DNA of 6,235 nt from NCBI GenBank assembly GCA_964415185.1, contig CAYPZI010000157.1, forward strand, positions 1 through 6,235, read 5' to 3'. The notes beneath the pieces are model-generated. The model was not told where the DNA came from and ran no database searches. It was given only the letters and a program-made list of their open reading frames with translations. The stretch's first letter is position 1; every line of letters begins with the position of its first letter. The stretch is from CAYVBJ01 sp964415185 (lineage in GTDB: Bacteria; Bacteroidota; Rhodothermia; Balneolales; Balneolaceae). Shown here one piece after another: positions 1 to 6,182 of this stretch. The translations under genes and the position numbers were made by a program.

Positions 1-277
1 CAATGGTACCGTAGTGAGTACCGACAACCTTCAAAACCTTGGTGAAGGCGAGCATAAATGGAGCTGGAACGGTAAAACCGACGACGGCCGGCGAGTTCCC
101 GAAGGCATTTACACCGTGGAAGTCAATGCCAGGAACGGTGATAAAAATGTAAGTGCCCTGACATTTACCGAGGGCATTGTGGAGCGCGTGAAATTTACTG
201 GCGATGGCATCAAGCTGCTTGTAAACGGCATGCTGATGTCACTCGGTGATGTGGAAGAAATTGGAATAGAATCATAA
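1..277 (+). CDS. flgD: Flagellar hook capping protein FlgD, C-terminal part (5' end outside window)
   Basis: FlgD forms the temporary cap at the tip of the growing flagellar hook and lets FlgE subunits assemble. The open frame runs in from the window edge (codons start at base 2), so only the last 91 residues are present. The GTG at 14 is an internal valine, not a start. Visible are the Ig/FnIII-like FlgD repeat signature (G.H.WSWNGKTDDGRRVPEGIYTVEV), followed by the tudor-like tail (GIVERVKF...LLVNGMLMSLGDVEEI), which is typical of the extreme C-terminus of FlgD proteins. The full protein is usually a little over 200 residues, so more than half lies upstream. It sits 77 bases ahead of flgE on the same strand, the classical flgD-flgE order, and is probably cotranscribed with it. 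The identification rests on motif pattern plus neighbour. Confidence 0.9.
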   Translation, partial: NGTVVSTDNLQNLGEGEHKWSWNGKTDDGRRVPEGIYTVEVNARNGDKNVSALTFTEGIVERVKFTGDGIKLLVNGMLMSLGDVEEIGIES

Positions 278-296
278 AAAACTTAACAATCAACAA

Positions 297-329
297 AAGG
301 GGTGTACCCCTTGCAGCTATTTAAAGCTG
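297..329 (+). other. Two adjacent small hairpins in the flgD-flgE spacer
   Basis: AAGGGG (297-302) and CCCCTT (307-312) pair around a TGTA loop. Immediately after, CAGCT (314-318) and AGCTG (325-329) pair around a 6-base loop. No run of T follows, so this is not an ordinary intrinsic terminator. It lies between two cotranscribed genes and ends 13 bases before the flgE ribosome binding site. An mRNA processing or stability role is possible but is only inference. Confidence 0.4.
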
Positions 330-342
330 TTCAAATAAAAAA

Positions 343-348
343 AGAGGA
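343..348 (+). promoter_or_regulatory. Shine-Dalgarno site of flgE
   Basis: AGAGGA lies 6 bases before the ATG at 355. It favours that ATG over the in-frame ATG three codons later at 364, which would be too far from it. It is the only good Shine-Dalgarno match ahead of a gene in this window; the antitoxin and peptidase starts have none. Confidence 0.6.
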
Positions 349-354
349 TCAAAT

Positions 355-1971
355 ATGTCATTAATGAAATCACTCAATTCCGGCGTAAGCGGCCTTCGTG
401 CTTTTCAGACGAAGATGGATGTTATTGGCAACAACATAGCCAATGTAGACACAACGGGTTTTAAAAGCTCGCGTGTAAGTTTTTCCGAAATGCTGAACCA
501 GCGAATCGGCTCGGGAGGCGGTTCACAGGATTCCCCAAATTCGGGGGCGCAAGTCGGGCTTGGTGTGCGAATTGCTTCCATTGACCGCGATTTTAACCAA
601 GGCGGCCTCCAGACAACCGGGCGCCAAACTGATCTTGCTATTGAGGGCGACGGCTTTTTTATGGTAAAGGAAGGCAACCAGCCGCTTTTGACACGGGCAG
701 GTAATTTCGCGTTCAATAAGGACGGGTTTTTCGTAGACCAGGCCGGACGGCGGGTCCAGGGGTTCAACGCGGGCCAGGACGGAACCATCCTGGCAGGCGG
801 AGCCACAGAGGATATACGAATCGATTTTGAGAATATTCTCGATCCGCAGGCTACACAAAATGTTTATGTGGCCGGTAACCTGAACGCTGATACAAGCACA
901 AACCAGGTGGTACAGTCAAGATCGGCATTTACAACAGGTACCGGAGCCCTCGCATCGGGTGCGACACTGATCAACGACCTTTCACAAACAACCACCGACC
1001 TGGTGAATGGCGATGTGATTGAATTTGATATCACTTTAAATGACGGCACGGCAGTCACCGCTACACACAATTTCAACAATGGTGATACGCTTGATGACTT
1101 GATCGCCTCCATCAATGCAGGTCTTGCCGGCGAGGCAAATGCAAGCCTTGTTGACGGCGTTCTTGTAGTGCGCTCCGAAACACTGGGCGACAGCGAGCTT
1201 GGCATCAGCGGAGCCAGTGTAACGGGTACCGGAACCATCAATATGCCTGGCTTCCAGGTTACCCAGCAGGGAGCAACCGGCAGCCAGACCATCAGTACAA
1301 CCGTATTCGACGGGCTTGGGCGTCCACACACCCTCTTGGTAAAAATGACTCAAAGCGACGTGAATACGTGGGATTACGAAGCAAGCTTTCTGGATGGTGA
1401 AGAGATCACCGGTGGTGCAACAGGAACCGTAACGTTTGATGAATCAGGCGCATTGACATCCGACAGCAACTTTGCCATTGATTTCGATCCCGGAAACGGG
1501 GCCGAGCCCATGAGTTTTAGTGTAAACCTGGGTAACCCGGATGACGGATCCAGGCTTTCGCAGTTTTCAGGATCATCATCGGCGAAAGTAACATCCCAGG
1601 ATGGATTTACCGAAGGCCGGCTCATCGATTTCAGTATCGATGGTGACGGTTTCGTCAACGGCGTTTTCAGCAACGGCAGAAATGTGCAACTTGCACAGCT
1701 TGCTCTTGCTACGGTTGCCAATAACAACGGACTGGAAACCATAGGCAGCGGCCTGTTCAGAAATACCGTTGCTTCAGGCGATATTTCAATCAACACAGCA
1801 GCCACCATGGAAGCAACCAATCTTTCGGCAGGCGTTCTGGAGGGTTCGAATGTGGATCTTGCCCGTGAATTTACGGATATGATCACATCACAAAGAGCAT
1901 TTCAGTCGAATGCTCGTGTGATTACCACAGCCGATGAACTCCTGGCTGAAACAGTGGCATTGAAACGATAA
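355..1971 (+). CDS. flgE: Flagellar hook protein FlgE
   Basis: FlgE is the structural subunit of the flagellar hook, the flexible joint between basal body and filament. It is exported by the flagellar type III apparatus, so no cleavable signal is expected and none is seen. The N-terminal rod/hook signature is at residues 5-42 (SLNSGVSGLRAFQTKMDVIG, then NNIANVDTTGFKSSR). The conserved TGRQTDLAIEGDGFFMV is at 88-104. The C-terminal helix region is at about 489-538 (NLSAGVLEGSNVDLAREFTD, then MITSQRAFQSNARVI). These ends form the D0 domain. At 538 residues it is longer than the roughly 400 of enterobacterial FlgE. Part of the excess is at 190-300, where a stretch around TLDDLIASINAGL resembles the flagellin/hook IN motif found in longer hook proteins. 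I see no cysteine. The gene follows flgD and is closed by a strong terminator at 2008-2039. Confidence 0.97.
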   Translation: MSLMKSLNSGVSGLRAFQTKMDVIGNNIANVDTTGFKSSRVSFSEMLNQRIGSGGGSQDSPNSGAQVGLGVRIASIDRDFNQGGLQTTGRQTDLAIEGDGFFMVKEGNQPLLTRAGNFAFNKDGFFVDQAGRRVQGFNAGQDGTILAGGATEDIRIDFENILDPQATQNVYVAGNLNADTSTNQVVQSRSAFTTGTGALASGATLINDLSQTTTDLVNGDVIEFDITLNDGTAVTATHNFNNGDTLDDLIASINAGLAGEANASLVDGVLVVRSETLGDSELGISGASVTGTGTINMPGFQVTQQGATGSQTISTTVFDGLGRPHTLLVKMTQSDVNTWDYEASFLDGEEITGGATGTVTFDESGALTSDSNFAIDFDPGNGAEPMSFSVNLGNPDDGSRLSQFSGSSSAKVTSQDGFTEGRLIDFSIDGDGFVNGVFSNGRNVQLAQLALATVANNNGLETIGSGLFRNTVASGDISINTAATMEATNLSAGVLEGSNVDLAREFTDMITSQRAFQSNARVITTADELLAETVALKR

Positions 1972-2007
1972 CCCCTTACTGCTATATCATCTGCGGACAG
2001 CAAATGG

Positions 2008-2039
2008 CCCGTTTACCTGTAAAGGTAAGCGGGTTTTTT
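2008..2039 (+). terminator. Rho-independent terminator after flgE
   Basis: An 11-bp stem pairs 2008-2018 (CCCGTTTACCT) with 2023-2033 (AGGTAAGCGGG). It has one G-U pair and a GTAA tetraloop of the GNRA type, and is followed at once by six T. It lies 37 bases after the flgE stop codon, so flgE is the last gene of this flagellar transcript. Confidence 0.92.
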
Positions 2040-2104
2040 ATAATGGCAAATATCCGGATAGCATTTGTCAGGCTTCCGGCAGATTAATGGAATTAGTCTT
2101 AGCC

Positions 2105-2120
2105 TGTTAGCCAAAATGCT
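2105..2120 (+). repeat. Left end of the TA cassette (inverted copy of its right end)
   Basis: TGTTAGCCAAAATGCT matches the reverse complement of 2692-2707 at 15 of 16 positions, with the first 11 exact. It contains GTTAGCC (2106-2112), close to the integron core site GTTRRRY with one departure. GTTAGCC is perfectly complementary to GGCTAAC (2700-2706) at the other end. In an integron cassette the left-end TTRRRY and the right-end inverse core come from the same attC and are complementary, as here. The predicted crossover is between G2106 and T2107. No second arm of an attC is visible upstream of it. Confidence 0.6.
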
Positions 2121-2178
2121 AAACAGAAATACTGTGTGTGGATAAATTTTTTATTACCTTTTAGAAAATTGCCTGATC

Positions 2179-2397
2179 ATGGATACTAAAACACTAAAAA
2201 TAGAGCTTACTCGCCTAATTCTTGAAACAGAGAATCCTGATTTATTAAATCGGATTTTGAAAGATCTAAAAAAAGAGAAATCTGATTTTTGGCTTGATCT
2301 TTCCGATGATCAAAAGACTGAAGTAGAAATAAGCAGAAAGCAAGTCAAAAATGGAGAAACAGAAGATTGGGATTCAATTATTAAGAGAGTTTCGTGA
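2179..2397 (+). CDS. Antitoxin of a RelE/ParE-type toxin-antitoxin pair (putative)
   Basis: This is a small acidic-and-lysine-rich protein of 72 residues directly upstream of, and overlapping, a RelE/ParE-like toxin gene. By position it is the antitoxin, which would bind and neutralise the toxin in the cytoplasm. The N-terminal part (residues 1-30, TLKIELTRLILETENPDLLN) looks helical. The C-terminal part (37-72, FWLDLSDDQKTEVEISRKQV then NGETEDW) resembles the toxin-binding tail of short Bacteroidota addiction-module antitoxins (LS..QK.EIE......NGE..). I see no clear ribbon-helix-helix or helix-turn-helix motif, so autoregulation by this protein is uncertain. There is no Shine-Dalgarno before the ATG. 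Its GC content is far below that of the flanking genes. The function is inferred mainly from the partner gene. Confidence 0.75.
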   Translation: MDTKTLKIELTRLILETENPDLLNRILKDLKKEKSDFWLDLSDDQKTEVEISRKQVKNGETEDWDSIIKRVS

Positions 2398-2705
2398 ACG
2401 TTCGTTTTTCTAAGTTGTCGGTTTTAAAATTGGAAAAACTTCTTGAATATCTAAAAGAAGAATGGTCAGAAGAGTCTAAAAATAAGTTTCTGAAAAGCCT
2501 GAATACGAAAGTGGAATCTATCAAAAAGAATCCCAAAGCATTCCCATCAAGTATTTTAGAATCCAAACTAAGAAAATGTGTTGTTACCAAACAGACAATA
2601 ATTTTATACGAAATTCAAGATGATTCAATTTTTATAATGAACTTAATTGATAGTCGTCAAGATCCAGGAAAAATCAGGAATGAAATAAGAAAGCACTTTG
2701 GCTAA
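2394..2705 (+). CDS. RelE/ParE family toxin
   Basis: This 103-residue protein has the RelE/ParE fold pattern. It has an N-terminal helical hairpin (LSVLKLEKLLEYLKEEWSEE at residues 8-27), I..NPKAFP at about 43-51, then LRKCVVTKQTIILYEI (59-74) and IFIMNLIDSRQDPGKI (79-94). The last is the typical C-terminal strand with an arginine (R88) near the end. Family members are either mRNA interferases or gyrase poisons, and the sequence does not tell which. The start is GTG, overlapping the antitoxin stop as GTGA. An in-frame TAA at 2382-2384 leaves no earlier start, and the next candidate is TTG at 2415. Translational coupling is therefore likely. The stop codon TAA lies inside the GGCTAAC box of the attC-like site. 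No frameshift or truncation is visible, so it should be functional. Confidence 0.87.
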   Translation: MNVRFSKLSVLKLEKLLEYLKEEWSEESKNKFLKSLNTKVESIKKNPKAFPSSILESKLRKCVVTKQTIILYEIQDDSIFIMNLIDSRQDPGKIRNEIRKHFG

Positions 2706-2769
2706 CACTCGCTAAAATACATGCAAACCAACCTTACTGTCGCACGACATTTTAGCTAAACTGTTATGC
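2700..2769 (+). repeat. attC-like recombination site at the end of the TA cassette
   Basis: The order is that of an integron attC. R'' box GGCTAAC is at 2700-2706, followed by A and a CTC spacer. Arm GCTAAAAT (2711-2718) is followed by a 30-base loop, then the perfectly complementary arm ATTTTAGC (2749-2756). A TAAAC spacer, T, and R' box GTTATGC (2763-2769) complete it. Total length is 70 bases, within the usual attC range. In the circular form the right box becomes GTTAGCC, perfectly paired with GGCTAAC. The loop holds a small GTCG/CGAC hairpin (2739-2748). Departures from the norm are one off-consensus base in each R box and no obvious extrahelical base in the arm. Confidence 0.57.
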
Positions 2770-2816
2770 GTCAGCTTAAAAAACAATTCAAGGACTACAA
2801 ACAGCTCTATCCAATG

Positions 2817-2844
2817 AACCACAAACCACAAACCACGAACCACA
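2817..2844 (+). repeat. Four tandem 7-base repeats (AACCACA)
   Basis: AACCACA, AACCACA, AACCACG and AACCACA follow each other without gaps. The sequence after them (GACCAAT) is a decayed fifth unit. No spacer-repeat alternation is present, so it is not CRISPR. It is a simple intergenic repeat. Confidence 0.85.
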
Positions 2845-2858
2845 GACCAATACACCCG

Positions 2859-2916
2859 GTATAACTCTGACGAAACTACAAAATCGCGACTTGAACTTTT
2901 ACGTCTAGTGTTAAGT
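2859..2916 (+). repeat. Possible second, weaker attC-like site
   Basis: GTATAAC (2859-2865) and GTTAAGT (2910-2916, an exact GTTRRRY match) flank a short complementary pair, GACG (2869-2872) and CGTC (2902-2905), with 3- and 4-base spacers. GTATAAC is complementary, with one mismatch, to the GTTATGC box at 2763-2769. If real, 2764-2910 would be a 147-bp cassette without a gene. The arm is only 4 bp, so this is a weak call. Confidence 0.25.
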
Positions 2917-2956
2917 CAAACATGAAATGTCGTAAGATACATATAAGCACCTACTG

Positions 2957-3033
2957 GATCTGACAGCGTTGGATTTTGACGCTGACATCCCGACCGCTGT
3001 CGGGACGGCAAAAGCACCGGGAACTGTCAGGTC
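2957..3033. repeat. Branched inverted-repeat element (77 bp)
   Basis: The ends GATCTGACAG (2957-2966) and CTGTCAGGTC (3024-3033) pair over 10 bp with one G-U. Inside are CAGCGT/ACGCTG (2964-2969 with 2979-2984), which competes with the innermost 3 bp of the outer stem, and the hairpin TCCCGAC/GTCGGGA (2988-2994 with 2999-3005, CGCT loop). No T tract follows. It may be a small palindromic dispersed element or a structured RNA upstream of the peptidase gene; neither can be settled here. Confidence 0.5.
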
Positions 3034-3092
3034 TTTATCCGTCAAATGAGGATTGACATGACACTAGTCAGGAGTTCTAAGTTTAAAACATT

Positions 3093-3121
3093 TTGGACGG
3101 CTATAGAAGATTATCTATAAT
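3093..3121 (+). promoter_or_regulatory. Candidate sigma-70-type promoter of the M14 peptidase gene
   Basis: TTGGAC (3093-3098) and a perfect TATAAT (3116-3121) are separated by 17 bases. The start of transcription would be near 3128, about 35 bases before the ATG. The -35 box matches TTGACA at only 3 of 6 positions. Bacteroidota-like organisms may use a different box set, so this is a candidate only. Confidence 0.4.
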
Positions 3122-3162
3122 ATGTCTTGAAAAATTTATACCTCATAAATTGATATTTTACT

Positions 3163-5766
3163 ATGGCCAGGCGAAAAAGAATTTCATTCTATATCCTTTT
3201 ACTGCTTTTCCCAATACTGCTATCAACCGGTTTACAGCAGAAAGTTCAGGCACAAAATGAGTACTACTTCCCCGGTGAAACCTCATTTGATGCTTCCATC
3301 CCAACACCTGAGGAGTTTTTGGGATACCCGATTGGTTCTCATTACACCCGCCACGACCGTATTGTGGATTATTATCGCGAATTGGCAAGAATATCAGATA
3401 AGGCAGAGTTCCAGGTAATCGGGGAGTCGTACCAGCATCGTCCGCAGGTGGTGCTTACCGTCACCTCACCGGAAAATCACAGCCGGATTGAAGAGATTCG
3501 CAGAAATCATCTTACCCTGGCTGATCCCGGTGCCCCGATGCCCGATATTGAGAATTCCAGGACGATCATCTCACTTGCATACAGTGTGCATGGAAATGAA
3601 ACTTCAAGTGGTGAAGCCGCACTTCTTACCGCTTATTACCTGGTGGCCAGCCAGAATCCTGAAACGGCAAGGTTTTTGGATGAAGCAGTGATATTGATGG
3701 ATCCGGCGCAGAACCCCGATGGAAGAGACCGGGCGGCTAACTGGCATAACAGTTACAAGTCGTTTCCCGCGGTTTCCGATCCGGTAGATATTGAGCACCG
3801 CGAAGGCTGGCCGGCCGGACGCGGAAATCATTTTCTGCACGATCTGAACCGCGACTGGTTTCCTGTCACCCAGCAGGAAAGTGCAAACAGGGTGCGGTTT
3901 TACCAGACATGGTATCCGAATATTCAGATCGATTTTCATGAAATGGGAACCAACAGTACCTATTACCTTGAGCCTACCCAGCCCAAAAGAACCTGGAACC
4001 CGGTCATTCCCGAATATCATTACGAGGTGATGAACCCTCTTCTGGCTGAATACCAGACCGAAGCACTTGACCGGCTGGGAGCATTGTATTGGACCAAAGA
4101 GGTATTTGATAATATCTCTCCAATCTACGGATCAACCTATCCGGATATCCTCGGGGGCGTGGGTGTCACGTTCGAGGTGGGCAGCTCACGCGGATTGGTC
4201 CAGGAAAGTGATGCGGGCCCGGTTACTTTCAAATCAACGATACGCCGGCATGTGGCAACCGGCATTGCAACGGTCCGTGCAGGAGTGAAAGAAAAACAGA
4301 CAATCCTTGAATATCAGAAGGACTTTTTTGAAAGTGCGATCGAGCAGGCAGCTGCCCAGCCTGTAAAAGCTTATGTTTTCGGTGACCCGGATGATCTCAC
4401 ACTTACAAACAAATTTCTGAGCCTGCTGCTCACTCACAACATAGAGGTTTTTAAACCCGAAGCCGGGATTACAATGCAGGGAGAAACGTTTTCGCGCGAT
4501 GCTTCATACCTGGTTCCCGCGGAACAGCCAAATTACAGGCTGATCCACGACATCTTCGAAACCCGTACCGAATACGCCGACAGTGTTTTCTACGACATCA
4601 CAGCCTGGTCGCTGGTGCACGGATATGGAATTCGACATGGTAAAATCACTTCGGGGAATTACGAACGAAGCCTGGGAGAGCGGGTAACTTCGGTTCCTGT
4701 GAGAGAAGGGAAAGTGCATGGCGGCAAAAGCAGCTATGCCTACCTGATGTCGTGGAAAGATTACAAGGCACCGGCAGCCCTATACCGGCTTTTGGATCAG
4801 GGGATGGTGGTGAGGGCTGCTCATCAGCCGTTTACAGCTCCCACACAAACCGGGGCTGTAGAGTTTGGTTACGGTTCGCTGATCGTTTCCGTTTCGGAGC
4901 AGAATCTGGCGGAAGATGAGGTTTTTGACAGGATTCAGGCAGTGGCCGAAGAGACCGGGCTTGATTTTTATGCAACCCCCACCGGTTTAAACTCATCGGG
5001 TATTGATTTGGGCAGCCGGAATGCGGTAGTGGTTGAGAAACCGGAGACAGCCATTGTTTTCGGTGATGGCGTGCGCTCGACAGATGCCGGTGAAGCGTGG
5101 TTTTTACTAAACATGCACATGGGCCTGGAGCTGACCAAAATCAACAGTACGGATGTTGCACGTGCGGATCTTGACAGGTACAATACTCTGATACTTGTAG
5201 ACGGTAATTATAATATTTGGAGTGAGAATACCATTATAAAACTGAAAAAATGGGTAAGGGATGGTGGTACACTCATCACAACCGGCAATGCGTCATCCTG
5301 GGCAGTTAACCGTGAAATCGTATCCGAAAAGCTGCTTGTAGAAGAACCGGGCCGGCAAGATGAAGATTCCGTTACCCGGTACAATTATGAAGAGCGGGAA
5401 GACAGGCTGCGTGCAGACGGTATTCCCGGAATTATTCTTGAAACCGATATAGACACTTCAAACCCGATAGCATTTGGGCTGGATGGGAGAAGACAGTTGG
5501 TTATGAAGCGTAACAGCCACCGGTTTAAGGCGTCGTCGAATCCTTATGCAACGGTTGCACTTTATATCGAAAATCCGCTTGTGGGCGGATTTATCAGAGA
5601 TGAGAATCTTGAGAAAATAAAAAATAGTGCTGCCATCCTCGTAGCTGAGGAAGGCAGCGGCAATGTGATTCTCTTCTCCGAAACGCCGACCTTCAGGAGT
5701 TATTGGCATACCACGTCCAGGCTGTTTATGAACGCGGTTCTGTTTGGAAGGGATGTGAATATTTAA
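3163..5766 (+). CDS. Secreted M14-family zinc carboxypeptidase-like protein
   Basis: This is an 867-residue exported metallopeptidase. The signal peptide has RRKR at 3-6, a hydrophobic core at 9-22 and a likely cleavage after VQA (residue 30). The M14 domain is at about 50-375. The zinc ligands are H143 and E146 in SVHGNETSSGE, plus H259 in IDFHEMG. Substrate-binding motifs are NPDG (184-187) and DLNRDW (227-232), and the catalytic glutamate is E338 in GVTFEVGSSRG. All expected residues are present, so it should be active, cleaving C-terminal residues of peptides outside the cytoplasm; the exact substrate is unknown. Residues around 625-720 (LILVDGNYN, KLKKWVRDGGTLITTGNASS) resemble a class I glutamine amidotransferase-like fold. 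The protein has no cysteine, so that domain cannot be catalytic in the usual way. No C-terminal sorting domain is recognised. There is no Shine-Dalgarno before the ATG. It appears monocistronic and is unrelated to the flagellar genes. Confidence 0.92.
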   Translation: MARRKRISFYILLLLFPILLSTGLQQKVQAQNEYYFPGETSFDASIPTPEEFLGYPIGSHYTRHDRIVDYYRELARISDKAEFQVIGESYQHRPQVVLTVTSPENHSRIEEIRRNHLTLADPGAPMPDIENSRTIISLAYSVHGNETSSGEAALLTAYYLVASQNPETARFLDEAVILMDPAQNPDGRDRAANWHNSYKSFPAVSDPVDIEHREGWPAGRGNHFLHDLNRDWFPVTQQESANRVRFYQTWYPNIQIDFHEMGTNSTYYLEPTQPKRTWNPVIPEYHYEVMNPLLAEYQTEALDRLGALYWTKEVFDNISPIYGSTYPDILGGVGVTFEVGSSRGLVQESDAGPVTFKSTIRRHVATGIATVRAGVKEKQTILEYQKDFFESAIEQAAAQPVKAYVFGDPDDLTLTNKFLSLLLTHNIEVFKPEAGITMQGETFSRDASYLVPAEQPNYRLIHDIFETRTEYADSVFYDITAWSLVHGYGIRHGKITSGNYERSLGERVTSVPVREGKVHGGKSSYAYLMSWKDYKAPAALYRLLDQGMVVRAAHQPFTAPTQTGAVEFGYGSLIVSVSEQNLAEDEVFDRIQAVAEETGLDFYATPTGLNSSGIDLGSRNAVVVEKPETAIVFGDGVRSTDAGEAWFLLNMHMGLELTKINSTDVARADLDRYNTLILVDGNYNIWSENTIIKLKKWVRDGGTLITTGNASSWAVNREIVSEKLLVEEPGRQDEDSVTRYNYEEREDRLRADGIPGIILETDIDTSNPIAFGLDGRRQLVMKRNSHRFKASSNPYATVALYIENPLVGGFIRDENLEKIKNSAAILVAEEGSGNVILFSETPTFRSYWHTTSRLFMNAVLFGRDVNI

Positions 5767-5775
5767 AGAGTTGCT

Positions 5776-5808
5776 CGCAGTGAACGCAATGAAGCGCAGA
5801 GGACGCGG
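5776..5808 (+). repeat. Degenerate 9-10-base tandem repeat (CGCAGTGAA type)
   Basis: The units are CGCAGTGAA (5776), CGCAATGAAG (5785), CGCAGAGGA (5795) and a partial CGCGG (5804). They begin 10 bases after the peptidase stop codon. Confidence 0.6.
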
Positions 5809-5819
5809 TTTTTCCTTCG

Positions 5820-5861
5820 TACTGCGTACTGCAAACTGTATACTGCCAATTGTCTGCTGCC
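5820..5861 (+). repeat. Degenerate 7-base tandem repeat (TACTGCN type)
   Basis: Six consecutive 7-base units are TACTGCG, TACTGCA, AACTGTA, TACTGCC, AATTGTC and TGCTGCC. The period is strict while the units diverge. The period equals that of the AACCAC repeat at 2817-2844. Confidence 0.75.
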
Positions 5862-5997
5862 TGCTTTTATTTTACCACGGCGAAAACCACGAATTTACAG
5901 CGGCCATAACGTTTCGGTTTTAAATATTCCTCCGCCGTGTACGCCGTGACCCCGCTGTGGTTACCTGGCTTTGAGTGCGAACCAGGCTTGCTTTTAC

Positions 5998-6031
5998 CGC
6001 GAAGGCACGAGGACACGAAGTTTCACGAAGG
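5998..6031 (+). repeat. Degenerate 8-base tandem repeat (CACGAAGG type)
   Basis: The units are CGCGAAGG (5998), CACGAGGA (6006), CACGAAGTTT (6014, two bases longer) and CACGAAGG (6024). Confidence 0.65.
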
Positions 6032-6182
6032 TTTCCTTTCGATAAAAGCTGGCTTTGTCTTATAAATAAACATCCAACCGCAACCCCTGTGTACCTTGCG
6101 TGAAACCCCGACCGCTGCCGAGGCATAATCTCTGTCAACGTCGCCTTTCCCTTGAAATGCACAGTAATGATCCAAATACTCA

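Larger units (their letters stand above)
2107..2763 (+). mobile_element. Putative integron gene cassette carrying a toxin-antitoxin pair (657 bp)
   Basis: The boundaries are set by the complementary core boxes GTTAGCC (2106-2112) and GGCTAAC (2700-2706), and by the attC-like site ending at GTTATGC (2763-2769). The arrangement matches known cassettes: a promoter-sized leader of about 70 bases, genes reading toward the attC-like site, and the last stop codon inside the attC box. TA modules are well known passengers of chromosomal integron cassettes. Base composition supports transfer: hand counts give 27% GC (2221-2280) and 32% (2521-2580), against 58% in a flgE stretch (1141-1200). No integrase gene or attI is seen, so it may be a lone insertion or the edge of an array. 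Another mobile TA unit with inverted ends is the main alternative. Confidence 0.55.
2706..3162. other. Non-coding stretch between TA toxin and M14 peptidase
   Basis: This is 457 bases with no credible gene on either strand. In order it holds the rest of the attC-like site (to 2769), four 7-base AACCAC repeats (2817-2844), a weaker attC-like site (2859-2916), a branched inverted-repeat structure (2957-3033), a small GTCAA/TTGAC inverted repeat (3041-3057), and a likely promoter (3093-3121). Short frames in it show no family resemblance. Confidence 0.7.

Noticed and set aside
14..16. GTG as start of an 87-residue protein
   Set aside because: The frame is open to the window edge, and the upstream residues fit the FlgD domain, so this codon is internal.
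405..1886. Long open frames on the minus strand across flgE (complement of 405-806, 523-858, 864-1331, 1036-1353 and 1374-1886)
   Set aside because: They lie antisense to an unmistakable flgE, have no family resemblance and arise from its codon composition.
2040..2106. Complete attC or attI upstream of the TA cassette
   Set aside because: No RYYYAAC box or paired arm is visible. Only a 6-bp CAGGCT/AGCCTG inverted repeat (2069-2074 with 2101-2106) is present, which is not enough.
2155..2162. Bacteroidota-type -7 box (TACCTTTT) for the TA genes
   Set aside because: The final base departs from TAnnTTTG, and there is no TTG at the expected upstream distance.
2381..2590. 69-residue open frame antisense to the toxin gene
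   Set aside because: It overlaps the real toxin reading frame completely and has no family features.
2817..2844. CRISPR array
   Set aside because: The 7-base units are directly adjacent with no spacers, so this is a simple tandem repeat.
5902..5968. A third attC-like site (CCATAAC ... GTTACCT)
   Set aside because: Only the outer AAC/GTT triplets fit; no complementary inner arms are present.
5920..6162. 80-residue open frame on the minus strand downstream of the peptidase gene
   Set aside because: It reads through the degenerate repeats, has no recognisable domain or start signal, and looks like chance.
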